Numbered from the stretch's first letter, positions 21,698 to 33,721 are shown. The stretch: 64,000 nt of DNA from Phycicoccus sp. (GCA_012927555.1 JABBOX010000197.1:1-64000); one strand, 5' to 3'. Made by a program: numbers and translations. The notes: a model not told the origin generated them from the letters alone.

Positions 21698-22642
21698 TCA
21701 GCTACTCCTGCGTCCTGTGGGTCCGGTGACGACATGAGCGCCAACTACGGGGCCAACGGCCCGCTTCACGACGGATACGGTACCCGAAGCGGTCAGCGCA
21801 ACGGCCAGGTCCAGACCACGTTCGGTGTCGGCGACCAGGAAGGCAACCGTTGGCCCGGACCCCGACACGATGCCACCCAGGGCGCCGTACTCGATGCCAG
21901 TCCTGAGCACCCCATCGAGTCGTGGCTGCAGCGAGATCGCCGCCGGCTGCAGCTCGTTGCTCAACGCCTTGCCCAAGGCGGCCGCGTCACCCGAGCGGAG
22001 CGCGCTCATCATCGACGCGGACGGCACGGGCTCGTGCACCCGCATCGTCGCCCGCAGGCGGTCGCACTCGGCATAGACCGCGGGCGTCGAGAGTCCGGCG
22101 TCGCCCATGGCGAACACCCAGTGATAGCGGCCGCGACCCAGCACAGGCGCCAAGCGGTCCCCTCGACCCGACCCCATCGCCGTACCTCCGGTGAGGGCGA
22201 ACGGAACGTCACTCCCAAGCTCGGCCGCCAGCTCCTCCAACACTGCTTTTGAGGACCCCAGGCCCCAGAGCGCATCGCAGGCCACGAGGGCACCTGCGGC
22301 GTCGGCCGACCCGCCCGCCATGCCCCCCGCGACGGGGATGTCCTTGTCGATGGTGATGTGGACGGGGACGTCGATACCGGTCTCGCCGGCCAGCAGGCGC
22401 ACTGCCCGCATGGCCAGATTGCTGTCGTCCGTCGGGACCTGGTCGGCGTACGGGCCGGTGACGGTGACGCCCCAGTCATCGGCCAGCTCGACGCTGACGT
22501 CATCATAGAGGCCGACCGCCTGGAACACCGTGGCCAGGTGATGGAACCCGTCAGGACGGCGCGGACCTACCATCAGCTCGAGGTTGACCTTGGCCGGGAC
22601 CCGGGCAGTGACGCCGATCGGCGTCCTCGCCGCGGAGCTCAT
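21698..22642 (-). CDS. ispE: 4-diphosphocytidyl-2-C-methyl-D-erythritol kinase
   Basis: [49 protein letters not shown]. Confidence 0.95.
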   Translation of the reverse strand: MSSAARTPIGVTARVPAKVNLELMVGPRRPDGFHHLATVFQAVGLYDDVSVELADDWGVTVTGPYADQVPTDDSNLAMRAVRLLAGETGIDVPVHITIDKDIPVAGGMAGGSADAAGALVACDALWGLGSSKAVLEELAAELGSDVPFALTGGTAMGSGRGDRLAPVLGRGRYHWVFAMGDAGLSTPAVYAECDRLRATMRVHEPVPSASMMSALRSGDAAALGKALSNELQPAAISLQPRLDGVLRTGIEYGALGGIVSGSGPTVAFLVADTERGLDLAVALTASGTVSVVKRAVGPVVGAHVVTGPTGRRSS

Positions 22643-23511
22643 GCCCCCACCAGGGTCGATCGGGCCGCCGCGATCGCCGCGAAGGCATGGATGTCGAGCT
22701 GCTCTCCGCGCGTCCGCGGATCCACGCCGGCCTCGCGCAGCGCCGCCTCAGCATTGGCCGCCGATCCTGCCCAGCCGGCCAGAGCCGCACGCAAGGTCTT
22801 GCGCCGCTGGGCGAAGGCCGCATCGACGCAGGCAAACACCTCTTGGCGCGAGGCCGGTGTCTGCGGCGGCTCGCGCCGGTTGAGCGCGACCAGGCCGGAG
22901 TCCACGTTGGGTGCAGGCCAGAACACCGTGCGGCTCACCGTCCCCGCGAGCTTGACGTCGGCATACCAGGCGGCCTTGAGACTGGGTATGCCGTAGGTCT
23001 TGTTGCCCGGGGGGGCCACGAGGCGTTCGGCGACCTCGAGCTGCACCATCACCAGGAGGCGGCGCAGCGTCGGGAAGGCCTCGAGGAAGCTCAGCACCAC
23101 AGGCACGGAGATGTTGTAGGGCAGGTTCGCGACCAGCGCGGTGGGCTGGGGGTCGGGCAGCGTGTGCACGGTCATGGCGTCCAGGGCAACGACGTCCAGC
23201 CGGTCGCTGTATGCCGGTGCGAGCGCGGCCACGGTGCCCGGCAACGCCGCCGCGAGAGTGGTGTCGATCTCGACCGCCACGACCCGGGCGACCTGCGGCA
23301 GCAGCGCGAGGGTGAGCGAGCCCAGGCCTGGTCCGATCTCCACCACGACGTCGTCAGGGGTCACATCGGCCAGGCGCACGATCCGGCGGACGGTGTTGGC
23401 GTCGATCACGAAGTTCTGGCCCCAGTGCTTGGTCGGGCGAACTCCCAGGCGGCCCGCCAGCTCACGGATCTGACCGGCCCCGAGCAGCCCTGCTGGGGCG
23501 TTCTCACTCAT
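22639..23511 (-). CDS. rsmA: 16S rRNA dimethyladenosine transferase
   Basis: [55 protein letters not shown]. Confidence 0.96.
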   Translation of the reverse strand: MSENAPAGLLGAGQIRELAGRLGVRPTKHWGQNFVIDANTVRRIVRLADVTPDDVVVEIGPGLGSLTLALLPQVARVVAVEIDTTLAAALPGTVAALAPAYSDRLDVVALDAMTVHTLPDPQPTALVANLPYNISVPVVLSFLEAFPTLRRLLVMVQLEVAERLVAPPGNKTYGIPSLKAAWYADVKLAGTVSRTVFWPAPNVDSGLVALNRREPPQTPASRQEVFACVDAAFAQRRKTLRAALAGWAGSAANAEAALREAGVDPRTRGEQLDIHAFAAIAAARSTLVGA

Positions 23512-23585
23512 GTCTGCAGCCTAGGGCGAAACCTGACCCTGACCTGACCCGTTCCCGAACTCCTGCCCCCACAAGACCACCACAT

Positions 23586-23652
23586 CCGAACACCTCCGAT
23601 CGCGCGAATCGGGCCATCTGAGGCCGATAGACGCGCGATCTGAGGTGTTCGG
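23586..23652. repeat. 67-bp long imperfect hairpin between rpf stop and rsmA start
   Basis: Arms CCGAACACCTCCGATCGCGCG / CGCGCGATCTGAGGTGTTCGG (21 bp, one mismatch) with inner stem ATCGG..CCGAT. Confidence 0.8.
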
Positions 23653-23668
23653 TCGAGATGGGGTTCGG

Positions 23669-24793
<1,125 letters not shown>

Positions 24794-24835
24794 CTAGCTC
24801 GATCCGGGCATCGCGGCTTGGAGCGTCACGCAACA

Positions 24836-24871
24836 AAAGAAAAAGGGGCGCGCGACTGAGTCGTGCACCCC
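24836..24871 (-). terminator. Intrinsic terminator-like hairpin with U-tract in the rpf 5' leader
   Basis: Minus strand GGGGTGCACGACTCAGTCGCGCGCCCC followed by TTTTTCTTTT. Confidence 0.8.
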
Positions 24872-25004
24872 TTGGTGCGTGTCGTCCAAGGCTTCATCGA
24901 CCCCGGCCAACAGTCATCAACCATGACACACGAAACGCTCAAAGGTCAAATCTTGGTATAGATCACCCATGAGGAAGGTAAAAGATCGGACAGCTGTTCG
25001 ACGA

Positions 25005-25850
25005 CTACCAGCGGCCGTAGATCCGCTCCGAGTTGGCCGCCAGTGCGGTGCACAAAGCCGGAACATCCACGTTCAACACGTCCGCCATCGCCCGGACGGT
25101 CAGCGGCACGAGGTAGGGCGCATTGATCGCCCCACGATGCGGCGCAGGGGTGAGAAACGGCGCGTCGGTCTCGACCAGCAGGTTGTCCATCGGCGTGACG
25201 GAGAGCGCATTGCGCAACCCCCTGGCGTTCTTGAACGTGACCGTCCCTGAGAAGGACAGGTGGTAGCCCAGGTCGACGCACTCACGCGCCATCGCGATAT
25301 CTCCGGAAAAACAGTGCAGGACCGTGTGCTCAGGCGCCCCCTCCTCCGACAGGATGCGCAGGACGTCCTCGTGGGCATCACGGTCGTGGACCTGCAAGAC
25401 CTTGCCCGTGCGTTTGGCCAGGTCGATGTGCCAGCGGAAGGAGTCCTGCTGGGCCTGAATGCCTTCGGGAGCCGTGCGGAAGTAGTCCAGCCCCGTCTCG
25501 CCGATGACCCGGACCCTGGGGTGGGAGGCGAGCCGCTCGATCTCGGCCTTGGCCGAGTCGAGCTCGCCGATGGCGTGCAGCCTGGGTGCCTCGTTCGGGT
25601 GGAGCGCCACGCCGCCCAGCAACGCGGCATACCGCTCGATGACGTCGACGGTGAACCGCGCGCTCGCGAGATCGCAGCCGATCTGGATCATGCGGGGCAC
25701 GCCGACAGCGGTCGCGTCGTCAATGACGGCCTGGATGTCAGGAAGCTCGCTGCCGTCCCGGGCGATGTCGAGGTGGGTGTGGTTGTCGACGACCGGGATG
25801 GGCAGGGCGTCCGGGGCCGGTGGCGGTTCGGACCGGCCGGAGCCGCTCAC
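25005..25850 (-). CDS. tatD: TatD family hydrolase
   Basis: VVDNHTHLDIA, IGETGLDYFRT, HCFSGDIAMARECVDLGYHLSFSG, ETDAPFLTPAPHRG. Confidence 0.95.
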   Translation of the reverse strand: MSGSGRSEPPPAPDALPIPVVDNHTHLDIARDGSELPDIQAVIDDATAVGVPRMIQIGCDLASARFTVDVIERYAALLGGVALHPNEAPRLHAIGELDSAKAEIERLASHPRVRVIGETGLDYFRTAPEGIQAQQDSFRWHIDLAKRTGKVLQVHDRDAHEDVLRILSEEGAPEHTVLHCFSGDIAMARECVDLGYHLSFSGTVTFKNARGLRNALSVTPMDNLLVETDAPFLTPAPHRGAINAPYLVPLTVRAMADVLNVDVPALCTALAANSERIYGRW

Positions 25851-25861
25851 GCTTCGGCACC

Positions 25862-25945
25862 TTTGCTCAGTTCAAACCGCTCTGGGACCCCGTTTCCGGG
25901 CTGAGAACCGGCCTGAACTGAGCAAAGCGGCCTCAACTGAGCAAA
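25862..25945. repeat. Dispersed hairpin repeat, copy 2 (three-armed variant)
   Basis: TTTGCTCAGTTCAAACCG...CCGGCCTGAACTGAGCAAA followed by GCGGCCTCAACTGAGCAAA. Confidence 0.85.
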
Positions 25946-25953
25946 GAGTGGGG

Positions 25954-27759
25954 TCATTCGTCGTCGGTCTCCGGCTTGAGCCGCTCGAGCTCCTCATCGA
26001 CGACCGACGGGTCCAGCTTGGTGAAGATCGGGAACGGCTTGGGGATCGGCGTGCCCGCCGTGATGGGGCGCGACTCCCATCGCGGCGTCGCTGTGTAGTC
26101 CCCGGTGATGATCGGGTAGCCGTCGCCACCGTCGAGATCGTCGACCTCGTCGATCCGGGGCATCGGCGCGATCACACCCTGGCCGCCCATCGCCAGATGG
26201 ACCTGGTTGCAGCTGTGCGGAAGGAAGGGACTGAGCATCGTCGTGCAGTCGCTGACCGCCTGGGCAAGGACATGCAGGATCGTTCCGAGCCGCTCGCGTT
26301 CGTCGTCGGCCTTGAGCTTGAAGGGCGCCTGGTCGGTGACGTACTTGTTGACCTCGGCCACAACCCGCATGATCTCGCCGATCGCCTGCTTCTGCCGATG
26401 CCGCTCGATCAGGGCGCCAACGGTCGCGAAGCCCTCGTTGACGGTCGCCAGGAGGGCCTTGTCGTCGGCGTTCAGCTCGGCCGCGGCGGGGATCTGGCCG
26501 AAGCTGCGGTGGATCATCGTGGCCGTGCGGTTCACCAGGTTGCCCCAGCCGGCGACGAGCTCACCGTTGGTGCGCTTGACGAACTCGGCCCAGGTGAAGT
26601 CGCTGTCCTGGTTCTCCGGACCGGCCGCCGAGATGAAGTAGCGCAAGGCGTCGGGCTGATAGCGCTCGAGGATGTCGCGGACGTAGATCACGACGCCACG
26701 ACTGGACGAGAACTGCTTGCCCTCCATGGTGAGGAACTCGGAGCTCACCACCTCGGTCGGAAGCTGCAGGACGCCATACGGTCCCGGCTTGCCACCCTTG
26801 TCGCCCAATCCGTCGTAGGCCAGCAGCTCGGCCGGCCAGATCTGGGAGTGGAAGGTGATGTTGTCCTTGCCCATGAAGTAGTAGGACAGGGCGTCCGTGT
26901 CGTTCCACCAGTCGCGCCAGGCCTCGGGTTTGCCGGTCCGGCGGGCCCACTCGATCGATGCTGAGAGATAGCCGATGACGGCGTCGAACCAGACATAGAG
27001 TCGCTTGGGCTGGTCACGCCAGCCGTCCAGCGGGATCGGGATGCCCCAGTCGATGTCGCGTGTCATCGCCCGCGGCCGGATGTCCTTGAGGATGTTCTGG
27101 CTGAACTTGATGACGTTGGGGCGCCAGGTGCCCGACGCCTCGCGCTCGTCGAGCCACTCACCGAGCGCCTCCGCCAACGCCGGCAGGTCGAGGAAGAAGT
27201 GTTGGGTCTCGACGAACACCGGGGTCTCGCCGTTGATCTTGCTGTGCGGGTTCACCAGCTCGGTCGCGTCAAGCTGGTTGCCGCAGTTGTCGCACTGGTC
27301 GCCACGGGCCCCGGCGTAGCCGCAGATCGGGCACGTTCCCTCGATGTAGCGGTCCGGCAGTGTGCGGCCGGTCGACGGGCTGATCGCACCGCTGGTGGTC
27401 TGCTCGACCATGTAGCCGTTGGCGTGGACCGTCGTGAACATCTCTTGCGCGACGGCGTAGTGGTTCGGGGTCGTCGTACGAGTGAACAGGTCGTAGGACA
27501 GACCCAGGCCGGCGAGGTCCTCCACGATGACGCGGTTGTTCTTGTCCGCCAGCTCCTTGGGGCTCACCCCCTGCTCGTCGGCCGCCACCAGGATCGGCGT
27601 GCCGTGCTCGTCGGTGCCGCTCACCATCAGGACGTCGTGGCCGGCCATCCGCATGTAACGGCTGAAAACGTCAGAGGGCACACCAAATCCGGCCACGTGG
27701 CCGATATGACGCGGGCCGTTTGCGTACGGCCAGGCGACAGCAGACAGGACCTTGCTCAT
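25954..27759 (-). CDS. metG: Methionyl-tRNA synthetase
   Basis: [20 protein letters not shown], zinc knuckle [24 protein letters not shown]. Confidence 0.97.
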   Translation of the reverse strand: MSKVLSAVAWPYANGPRHIGHVAGFGVPSDVFSRYMRMAGHDVLMVSGTDEHGTPILVAADEQGVSPKELADKNNRVIVEDLAGLGLSYDLFTRTTTPNHYAVAQEMFTTVHANGYMVEQTTSGAISPSTGRTLPDRYIEGTCPICGYAGARGDQCDNCGNQLDATELVNPHSKINGETPVFVETQHFFLDLPALAEALGEWLDEREASGTWRPNVIKFSQNILKDIRPRAMTRDIDWGIPIPLDGWRDQPKRLYVWFDAVIGYLSASIEWARRTGKPEAWRDWWNDTDALSYYFMGKDNITFHSQIWPAELLAYDGLGDKGGKPGPYGVLQLPTEVVSSEFLTMEGKQFSSSRGVVIYVRDILERYQPDALRYFISAAGPENQDSDFTWAEFVKRTNGELVAGWGNLVNRTATMIHRSFGQIPAAAELNADDKALLATVNEGFATVGALIERHRQKQAIGEIMRVVAEVNKYVTDQAPFKLKADDERERLGTILHVLAQAVSDCTTMLSPFLPHSCNQVHLAMGGQGVIAPMPRIDEVDDLDGGDGYPIITGDYTATPRWESRPITAGTPIPKPFPIFTKLDPSVVDEELERLKPETDDE

Positions 27760-27814
27760 GTGCTGAATCCTAGGGGGCGACCGCGAGTCGTTTCTCCCAT
27801 GCGAGGATTCGGCC

Positions 27815-28285
27815 ATGGCCCACGTCCGCGAGTCCCTTGCCGTTGCCGCAACCGCAGACAGTGTCTATGACCTTGTCGCCGACCTACCCCGTATGGGCGA
27901 GTGGTCGCCCGAGTGCGAGCGGGTCGCGTGGCGGGGTGGTGCCAACCATGCCGCGAAGGGTGCCCAGTTCCTGGGCTACAACAGGGCCGGGTCGGTCCAG
28001 TGGATGACCCAGGGCGAGGTCGTCATCGCCGAGCGCGGTCGCCACCTGGCTTTCGAGATCCACTTCGGGCCGCTGAAGATTGCCCGCTGGGAGTACTTCA
28101 TCGTTCCCGACGACGACGATCCCTCGTCCTGCACGGTCGTCGAGGAGTGGACCGACCGGCGACCCGGCTGGTACGCCGGACCTGCAGACAAGGTGTTCGG
28201 CCCTCGCGCCAGGACCAACCAACGGGGCATGGAGAAGACCCTGGCCAACCTCAAGCTCGCTGCTGAAGCCGGCGTGCACAGCTGA
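27815..28285 (+). CDS. SRPBCC family protein
   Basis: [39 protein letters not shown]. Confidence 0.85.
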   Translation: MAHVRESLAVAATADSVYDLVADLPRMGEWSPECERVAWRGGANHAAKGAQFLGYNRAGSVQWMTQGEVVIAERGRHLAFEIHFGPLKIARWEYFIVPDDDDPSSCTVVEEWTDRRPGWYAGPADKVFGPRARTNQRGMEKTLANLKLAAEAGVHS

Positions 28286-28312
28286 CGGCAGGGCAGCGGG
28301 TCGACGCGAGCT

Positions 28313-28336
28313 CGTGTGACCGTGTGACCGTGTGAC
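28313..28336. repeat. 8-bp direct repeat x3 (CGTGTGAC) adjacent to the argJ stop
   Basis: CGTGTGACCGTGTGACCGTGTGACCGTC read directly. Confidence 0.85.
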
Positions 28337-28338
28337 CG

Positions 28339-29508
28339 TCAGGTCGTATAGCTGGAGTTCAGCCGCACGTAGTCCTCGGTGAGGTCACACCCGTACACGG
28401 TCCAGGTGCCGTCCGCGATGCCAAGGTCGACACCGATCCGGACCTCATCCAGTCGCAGGTGGGACTCCACCGCCTCCAGCGCGGCACCGCCCGCCTCATC
28501 GGGGTATACCTCGATCCCGCCAAAGGCGATGCGCACCCGCTCGGGATCGATGTCAAGGTCGTCCTGGCACTTGCCGATGGCCATCGTGACCCGCCCCCAA
28601 TTCGGGTCACTACCGTGCACCATCGTCTTGACCAGCGGTGAGTTGACGATCGACTTGCCCACCCGTTTGGCCTGTGCGCCGTCCCGGGCACCGTCCACGT
28701 CGACGACGATCAACCGCCCAGCGCCCTCGCCGTCGGACGCAATGTCACGGACCAACGCGAGACAGACCTGGGACAACGCATCCTCGAAGGCCACCGGATC
28801 GACTGCACCCGCCAGCCCGTTGGCGAAGATCGCTGCCGTGTCACTGGTCGAGGTGTCCGAGTCGATGCTCACCGAGTTGAACGTCCGGTCGACCACTGCG
28901 CGGAACGTCGCGTCCAGCTGCTCCGGATCCATCGCAGCATCGGTGCACACGAAGGCCAGCATGGTGGCCATGTCCGGCTCGATCATGCCGACACCTTTGG
29001 CGATACCCACGATCCGGGCCTCGCCGACCCGGGCGGTGTGCAGCTTGAGGCGCGTGTCGGTGGTCATGATCGCGAGGGCAGCCGCCGCGAAGTCCGACTC
29101 CTCAAAGGGCCACTGCAGGCTGTCCAGATGCTTGCGCACCGCGGCCATCGGGTAGCGGCGGCCGATCACTCCGGTGGAGGCGATCAACAGCTCCTCCACC
29201 GGTATGCCGATGATCGAGGCGACCCGGTCACGGATCTCCACCGCGTCCGCGAGCCCGGCGGCCCCGGTCGCAACGTTGGCGTTGCGAGCCAGGACCACCA
29301 CCCCGCGGGCAATCCTTGATCGAGCGGCCTCGCGACTGAGCTCGACGCTGGCACCGGCGAACCGGGACCGGGTGAACACCGCCGCGCTGATGGCCGGCAC
29401 GGTCGAGACCAGGATCGCCACGTCGTCACGGTCGTCGTCCTGCAAGCCGGCGTGACCCGTGTGGATGCGAAAGCCCTGGGGCCAGGAGTCCTCTGATGGC
29501 TGCAGCAT
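28339..29508 (-). CDS. argJ: ArgJ family glutamate N-acetyltransferase/amino-acid acetyltransferase (stand-alone)
   Basis: KGVGMIEPDMATMLAFVCTDA autoprocessing region, SPLVKTMVHGSDPNWGRVTMAIG; no other arg genes nearby. Confidence 0.88.
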   Translation of the reverse strand: MLQPSEDSWPQGFRIHTGHAGLQDDDRDDVAILVSTVPAISAAVFTRSRFAGASVELSREAARSRIARGVVVLARNANVATGAAGLADAVEIRDRVASIIGIPVEELLIASTGVIGRRYPMAAVRKHLDSLQWPFEESDFAAAALAIMTTDTRLKLHTARVGEARIVGIAKGVGMIEPDMATMLAFVCTDAAMDPEQLDATFRAVVDRTFNSVSIDSDTSTSDTAAIFANGLAGAVDPVAFEDALSQVCLALVRDIASDGEGAGRLIVVDVDGARDGAQAKRVGKSIVNSPLVKTMVHGSDPNWGRVTMAIGKCQDDLDIDPERVRIAFGGIEVYPDEAGGAALEAVESHLRLDEVRIGVDLGIADGTWTVYGCDLTEDYVRLNSSYTT

Positions 29509-29553
29509 TCGTCAAACCCTAGACGGCTTACCGACCAGACGGCTGATGGCTCG

Positions 29554-31008
29554 TCAGCGGCCGGCTCCTACCGGCAGTGCCCGGGTGTCGGTGACGTCGG
29601 CGTCCATGTCGGCCAGCTCGTCATCGAAGGCGCCACCACCGTGATCGTCACCGGCAGCGAACGCGGCCTCGTCGAAGGGGTCCTGCCTGGAGAGCACTCG
29701 CTCAGCCCGCCCCTTGTCGAAGTCGCCGGTCAAGCTGCCGATGACGACCGTCGCGACGGCGTTGCCGGTGAAGTTCGTGACCGCCCGAGCCTCGCTCATG
29801 AACCGGTCGATCCCCACGATCAGACCTACCCCGTCCAGGAGGTCCGGGCGGAACGACTGCAGCCCGCCGGCCAGGGTGGCCAGACCAGCGCCGCTGACCC
29901 CGGCCGCGCCCTTGGAGGCGATGATCATGAAGATCATCAACGAGATCTGCTCACCGATCGCCATCGGCTTGCCCATCGCCTCGGCCACATACAGAGAGGC
30001 CATGGTCAGATAGATCGCTGTGCCGTCCATGTTGAACGAGTACCCGGTCGGCACCACGATGCCCACGACCGGGCGCCCGACGCCGAGGTGCTCCATCTTG
30101 CCGATCAGCCGGGGAAGCGCGGTCTCGGATGATGACGTCGAGACGATGAGCAGGATCTCCCTGCCGAGATACTTCAGCAGCCGGAAGATCGAGATGCCGG
30201 TCGTGGTTCGCAGAACCGTGCCGAGCACCACGAAGATGAACAGGGCGCAGGTGGCGTAGAACGCGAGCATCACCTTGCCGAGACTGAGCAACGCATCGGT
30301 CCCGGTCGCGCCGACCATTGCCGCCATGGCGCCGAACACACCCACCGGTGCCACCCACATGACCATCGCGAGGACCTTGAAGACGAGCTTCTGCAGGTGC
30401 CCGATGCCGGTCAACACAGGCACCCCGGCCTTGCCCATCGACTGCAACGCGAAACCGACGAGCAACCCCACGAACAACGCCTGCAGCACCTTGCCTGTGG
30501 TCAGCGACGAAACCAGTGTGTCGGGGATCAGGCTGAGCAGGAACTCGGGAAAGGTCTCCCCGCCCGTCCCTTTCGACTGGGCCTGCCCGCTCTTGGCGAC
30601 CGCAGCGGTCAGGTGAAGTCCCGAGCCGGGTTTGACGATATTGCCAATGACCAGGCCGATCCCGAGCGCGAAGGTCGACATCAACGTGAAGTAGCCCAGG
30701 GCAATGCCGCCGACCTTGCCGACGCTGGCAGCCTTACGGACGGAACCGATGCCGAGCACGATCGTGCAGAAGATGATCGGCGTGATCATCATCTTGATCA
30801 GGTTCACGAAGCCGGTGCCGAGCGGCTTGAGCCCGACCGCGAAGCCTTCCTTGCCCGGGAAGACGAAGCCGACCGCGATCCCCAGCAGTGCTGCCACGAT
30901 CACCGCCATGTAGAGCCACTGAGTCTTGTCGCGTGGGGCTCGTTTCGCGGAAGACGGGGGGCCGGGCGGCGTGGAACCCGGCAGCAACGCTGCTCCGGAT
31001 CTGGACAC
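29554..31008 (-). CDS. dctA: Dicarboxylate/cation (DAACS) symporter
   Basis: TGYSFNMDGTAIYLTMA; GTG start at 31008 preceded by AGGAGGT. Confidence 0.88.
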   Translation of the reverse strand: MSRSGAALLPGSTPPGPPSSAKRAPRDKTQWLYMAVIVAALLGIAVGFVFPGKEGFAVGLKPLGTGFVNLIKMMITPIIFCTIVLGIGSVRKAASVGKVGGIALGYFTLMSTFALGIGLVIGNIVKPGSGLHLTAAVAKSGQAQSKGTGGETFPEFLLSLIPDTLVSSLTTGKVLQALFVGLLVGFALQSMGKAGVPVLTGIGHLQKLVFKVLAMVMWVAPVGVFGAMAAMVGATGTDALLSLGKVMLAFYATCALFIFVVLGTVLRTTTGISIFRLLKYLGREILLIVSTSSSETALPRLIGKMEHLGVGRPVVGIVVPTGYSFNMDGTAIYLTMASLYVAEAMGKPMAIGEQISLMIFMIIASKGAAGVSGAGLATLAGGLQSFRPDLLDGVGLIVGIDRFMSEARAVTNFTGNAVATVVIGSLTGDFDKGRAERVLSRQDPFDEAAFAAGDDHGGGAFDDELADMDADVTDTRALPVGAGR

Positions 31009-31131
31009 GATGTACCTCCTGATGGCTGGCAATGGATTGCCTTTGAGGGTCGCCACGTTGCCGATCACCGTCAACGTTGTGTTCATTACGTTCGCCGGCG
31101 ACAGATTCGTCAGAGTGCAGCGAAACCGCAC

Positions 31132-31211
31132 GAAAACGCCATCGGACCGCGGGAAATGTCATCAGGCCGGCCGGAATGTCACCAAACCGGCACGGAACGG
31201 CATCAGACCGC
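31132..31211. promoter_or_regulatory. Four 20-bp direct repeats (iterons) directly upstream of the sensor kinase
   Basis: GAAAACGCCATCGGACCGCG / GGAAATGTCATCAGGCCGGC / CGGAATGTCACCAAACCGGC / ACGGAACGGCATCAGACCGC, exact 20-bp period. Confidence 0.8.
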
Positions 31212-31222
31212 ACAATGGTGCA

Positions 31223-32932
31223 GTGAGTCCCCGCCTGCACCCGAGAGCATGGAGCCTGGCGCACCAGCTCTTCGCGCTGCAGGTGGTCGTCATCGCGGTC
31301 GTGGTGATGGCCGGAGGCGCTGCGGCATACCTGCAGGCCCGCCAGCGCAGCCAGGACACAACCGCCGAGCGGGTTCTCGCCGTCGCCCGGAGCGTCGCGG
31401 CGTCCCCGCTGGTGCGATCGGAGGTGACCGCGCCCGACGCGAACCCGTCCGCCGTCCTGCAGCCCTACGCGGAGCAGGTTCGCCGCGACACCGGCGTGGA
31501 CTTCGTCGTCGTCATGACCACCAAAGGAATCCGCTACTCCCACCCCAAGCCCGAGCTCATCGGCAAGACGTTCAGCGGCCACATCGACGCCGCAGTCGCA
31601 GGAGGCGTGGTGCTCGAGACGTATGGCGGCTCGTTCGGTCCGTCCGAACGCGTTGTTGTGCCGGTTCGCGCCGGCGGTGGGCCGGTGCTCGCGCTGGTGT
31701 CCGTAGGTGTCACCCGCGCCAACATCTCACGCGAGCTGTCCCAGCAAGTGCCCATGTTGGTGGCTGCGGGGATCGTCGCGCTGTTGCTGGCCGCGGCTGG
31801 TTCCGCCCTCATTGCGCGTCGGCTGGGCCGTCTGACCCATGGCCTGGCGCCCGACGAGCTGGCCAGCATGTACGAGTTCTACGACGCGGTCCTGCACGCT
31901 GTCCGCGAGGGGCTGGTGCTCCTCGACCTTGACGGGCGGCTGTTGCTGGCCAATGACGAGGCGGTCCGGCTGCTCGACCTTCCAGCGGACTGGGCCGGGC
32001 GCCGGCTCGACGAGCTCGGGCTGCCCGCGCCGATGACCGAAGCACTTGAGGGCAGTCGCGAGGTGGACGACGCCATCCATCTCACCTCGAGCCGGGTTCT
32101 CGTCGTCAACCAGGCAGCGGCCCGTTGGGAGGGGCGTGAGCTCGGCACCGTGCTGACCTTGCGCGACCACACCGATCTGCAGGCACTGACCGGCGAGCTG
32201 GACTCGGCGCGCGGGCTGGCTGACACGCTGCGCTCGCAGGCTCATGAGGCCGCCAACCGACTGCACAGCGTGATCAGCCTGATCGAGCTCGGGCGCACCG
32301 ACCAGGCGCTGACCTTCGCCACGGCCGAGCTCGCTCTGGCCCAGCAGCTCACCGACCTGGTCGTCGGCGCCGTCGACGAGCCGGTTCTGGCAGCGCTGCT
32401 GCTGGGCAAGGCGGCCGAGGCCAACGAGCGTGGGGTCGAGCTTGAGGTCGACCCGGAGAGCGCTGTCCCCGAGGGCGTGATCCCCGCCCGAGACCTGGTC
32501 ACGATGGTCGGCAACCTGCTTGACAACGCGATCGACGCTGCGGCCGCGGCGCCGGGTCCGCGGCGGGTCGGCTTCAGCAGCTGGCTCGAGGACAGTCGAT
32601 CCGCATCCGGCATCTCGAGCGACCTGGTGCTGCAGGTCAGCGACTCCGGCGCCGGCCTGGACACCGCGTCCGCAGCGCGCGCCTTCACTCGGGGCTGGTC
32701 GACCAAGACCGACGGCAGACTGCTCGGGCACGGCCTCGGACTGGCATTGGTCGGCCAGGCGGCCCATCGCCATCACGGCACGGTCGACGTCAGCCACGTC
32801 GGGAACCCGGTCTACGGACGCGTCGCGAGTGGCGCCTCAGCGTCGGCCGCGGCTGCGGCCGGCACCTCGGTATTCGTCGGTGCGGTCTTCACCATTCGGT
32901 TGCCCCTGGCCGTCGAGAGCGTCGCCCCATGA
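31223..32932 (+). CDS. Sensor histidine kinase, CitA/DcuS type
   Basis: Two TM flanking a sensor domain, PAS-like region, HEAANRLHSVISLIELGR, GHGLGLALV; GTG start in frame at 31223. Confidence 0.88.
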   Translation: MSPRLHPRAWSLAHQLFALQVVVIAVVVMAGGAAAYLQARQRSQDTTAERVLAVARSVAASPLVRSEVTAPDANPSAVLQPYAEQVRRDTGVDFVVVMTTKGIRYSHPKPELIGKTFSGHIDAAVAGGVVLETYGGSFGPSERVVVPVRAGGGPVLALVSVGVTRANISRELSQQVPMLVAAGIVALLLAAAGSALIARRLGRLTHGLAPDELASMYEFYDAVLHAVREGLVLLDLDGRLLLANDEAVRLLDLPADWAGRRLDELGLPAPMTEALEGSREVDDAIHLTSSRVLVVNQAAARWEGRELGTVLTLRDHTDLQALTGELDSARGLADTLRSQAHEAANRLHSVISLIELGRTDQALTFATAELALAQQLTDLVVGAVDEPVLAALLLGKAAEANERGVELEVDPESAVPEGVIPARDLVTMVGNLLDNAIDAAAAAPGPRRVGFSSWLEDSRSASGISSDLVLQVSDSGAGLDTASAARAFTRGWSTKTDGRLLGHGLGLALVGQAAHRHHGTVDVSHVGNPVYGRVASGASASAAAAAGTSVFVGAVFTIRLPLAVESVAP

Positions 32933-33642
32933 GCGAGAACGACGTCGAGACCGGTCAGGACATCGGCGTCCTGATCGTCGAGGACGAGCCGGTCGCAGCC
33001 GATGCGCATCGTGCCTACCTCGAGCGGATCCCCGGGTTCGTCGTACGCGCCGTGGTGCATGACGGTGCGGGGGCGATCCGGGTGTTGGGCGACCCCACGT
33101 CGGCGGTCGACCTGGTGCTGCTCGACATGCATCTGCCCGATCTGCACGGCCTTGATGTCGTGCGCGCCATGAGGACGGCGGGTCACCGAGCCGACGTCAT
33201 CGCGGTGACCTCCGCCCGTGACCTCGAGGTGGTCCGCGCCGCCGTCTCACAGGGCGTCGTGCAGTACCTCTTGAAGCCGTTCACGTTCGCCGCCCTGCGG
33301 GACAAGCTCGAACGATTTGCCGCCTATCGTCACCAGCTCGAGGGAGACGTCGCGAGCGGGCAGCATGAGGTGGACCGGGCGCTGGCCACGTTGCGAGGCA
33401 CCGACCCCAGCAGCCTGCCCAAGGGCATGAGCCTCGAGTCCATGGACGCCGTCGTCGCCGTGCTGCGCCCCTCTGACGAGGGTCTTTCGGCAGCCGAGGT
33501 CGCCGCAAAGGTCGGCGCATCACGAGTCACCGCGCGTCGTTATCTAGAGCATCTCGCCGACTCCGCGCTCGTCGTACGGCGGTCGCGGTACGGCGGTGCC
33601 GGGCGGCCCGAGGTCGAGTATCGCTGGGTCGGCGCCAGCTGA
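32929..33642 (+). CDS. Response regulator, CitB/DcuR type
   Basis: IGVLIVEDEPVAADAHRAYLERIPGF, LVLLDMHLPDLHG, C-terminal HTH. Confidence 0.9.
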   Translation: MSENDVETGQDIGVLIVEDEPVAADAHRAYLERIPGFVVRAVVHDGAGAIRVLGDPTSAVDLVLLDMHLPDLHGLDVVRAMRTAGHRADVIAVTSARDLEVVRAAVSQGVVQYLLKPFTFAALRDKLERFAAYRHQLEGDVASGQHEVDRALATLRGTDPSSLPKGMSLESMDAVVAVLRPSDEGLSAAEVAAKVGASRVTARRYLEHLADSALVVRRSRYGGAGRPEVEYRWVGAS

Positions 33643-33721
33643 GCTCATGCCGAAAATGGCCTGCGTGAGCACTGGTGAAGTTGGAGCAAAGCCGTAATTG
33701 CCGTCATGCTGGACAGTAATG

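Noticed and set aside
20282-22252. 656-aa plus-strand ORF opposite ABC-F/ispE
   Set aside because: Spans two genuine opposite-strand genes; low-complexity antisense translation
31132-31211. CRISPR-like repeat array
   Set aside because: Repeats are contiguous, 20 bp, degenerate, without spacers or cas genes; better explained as iterons
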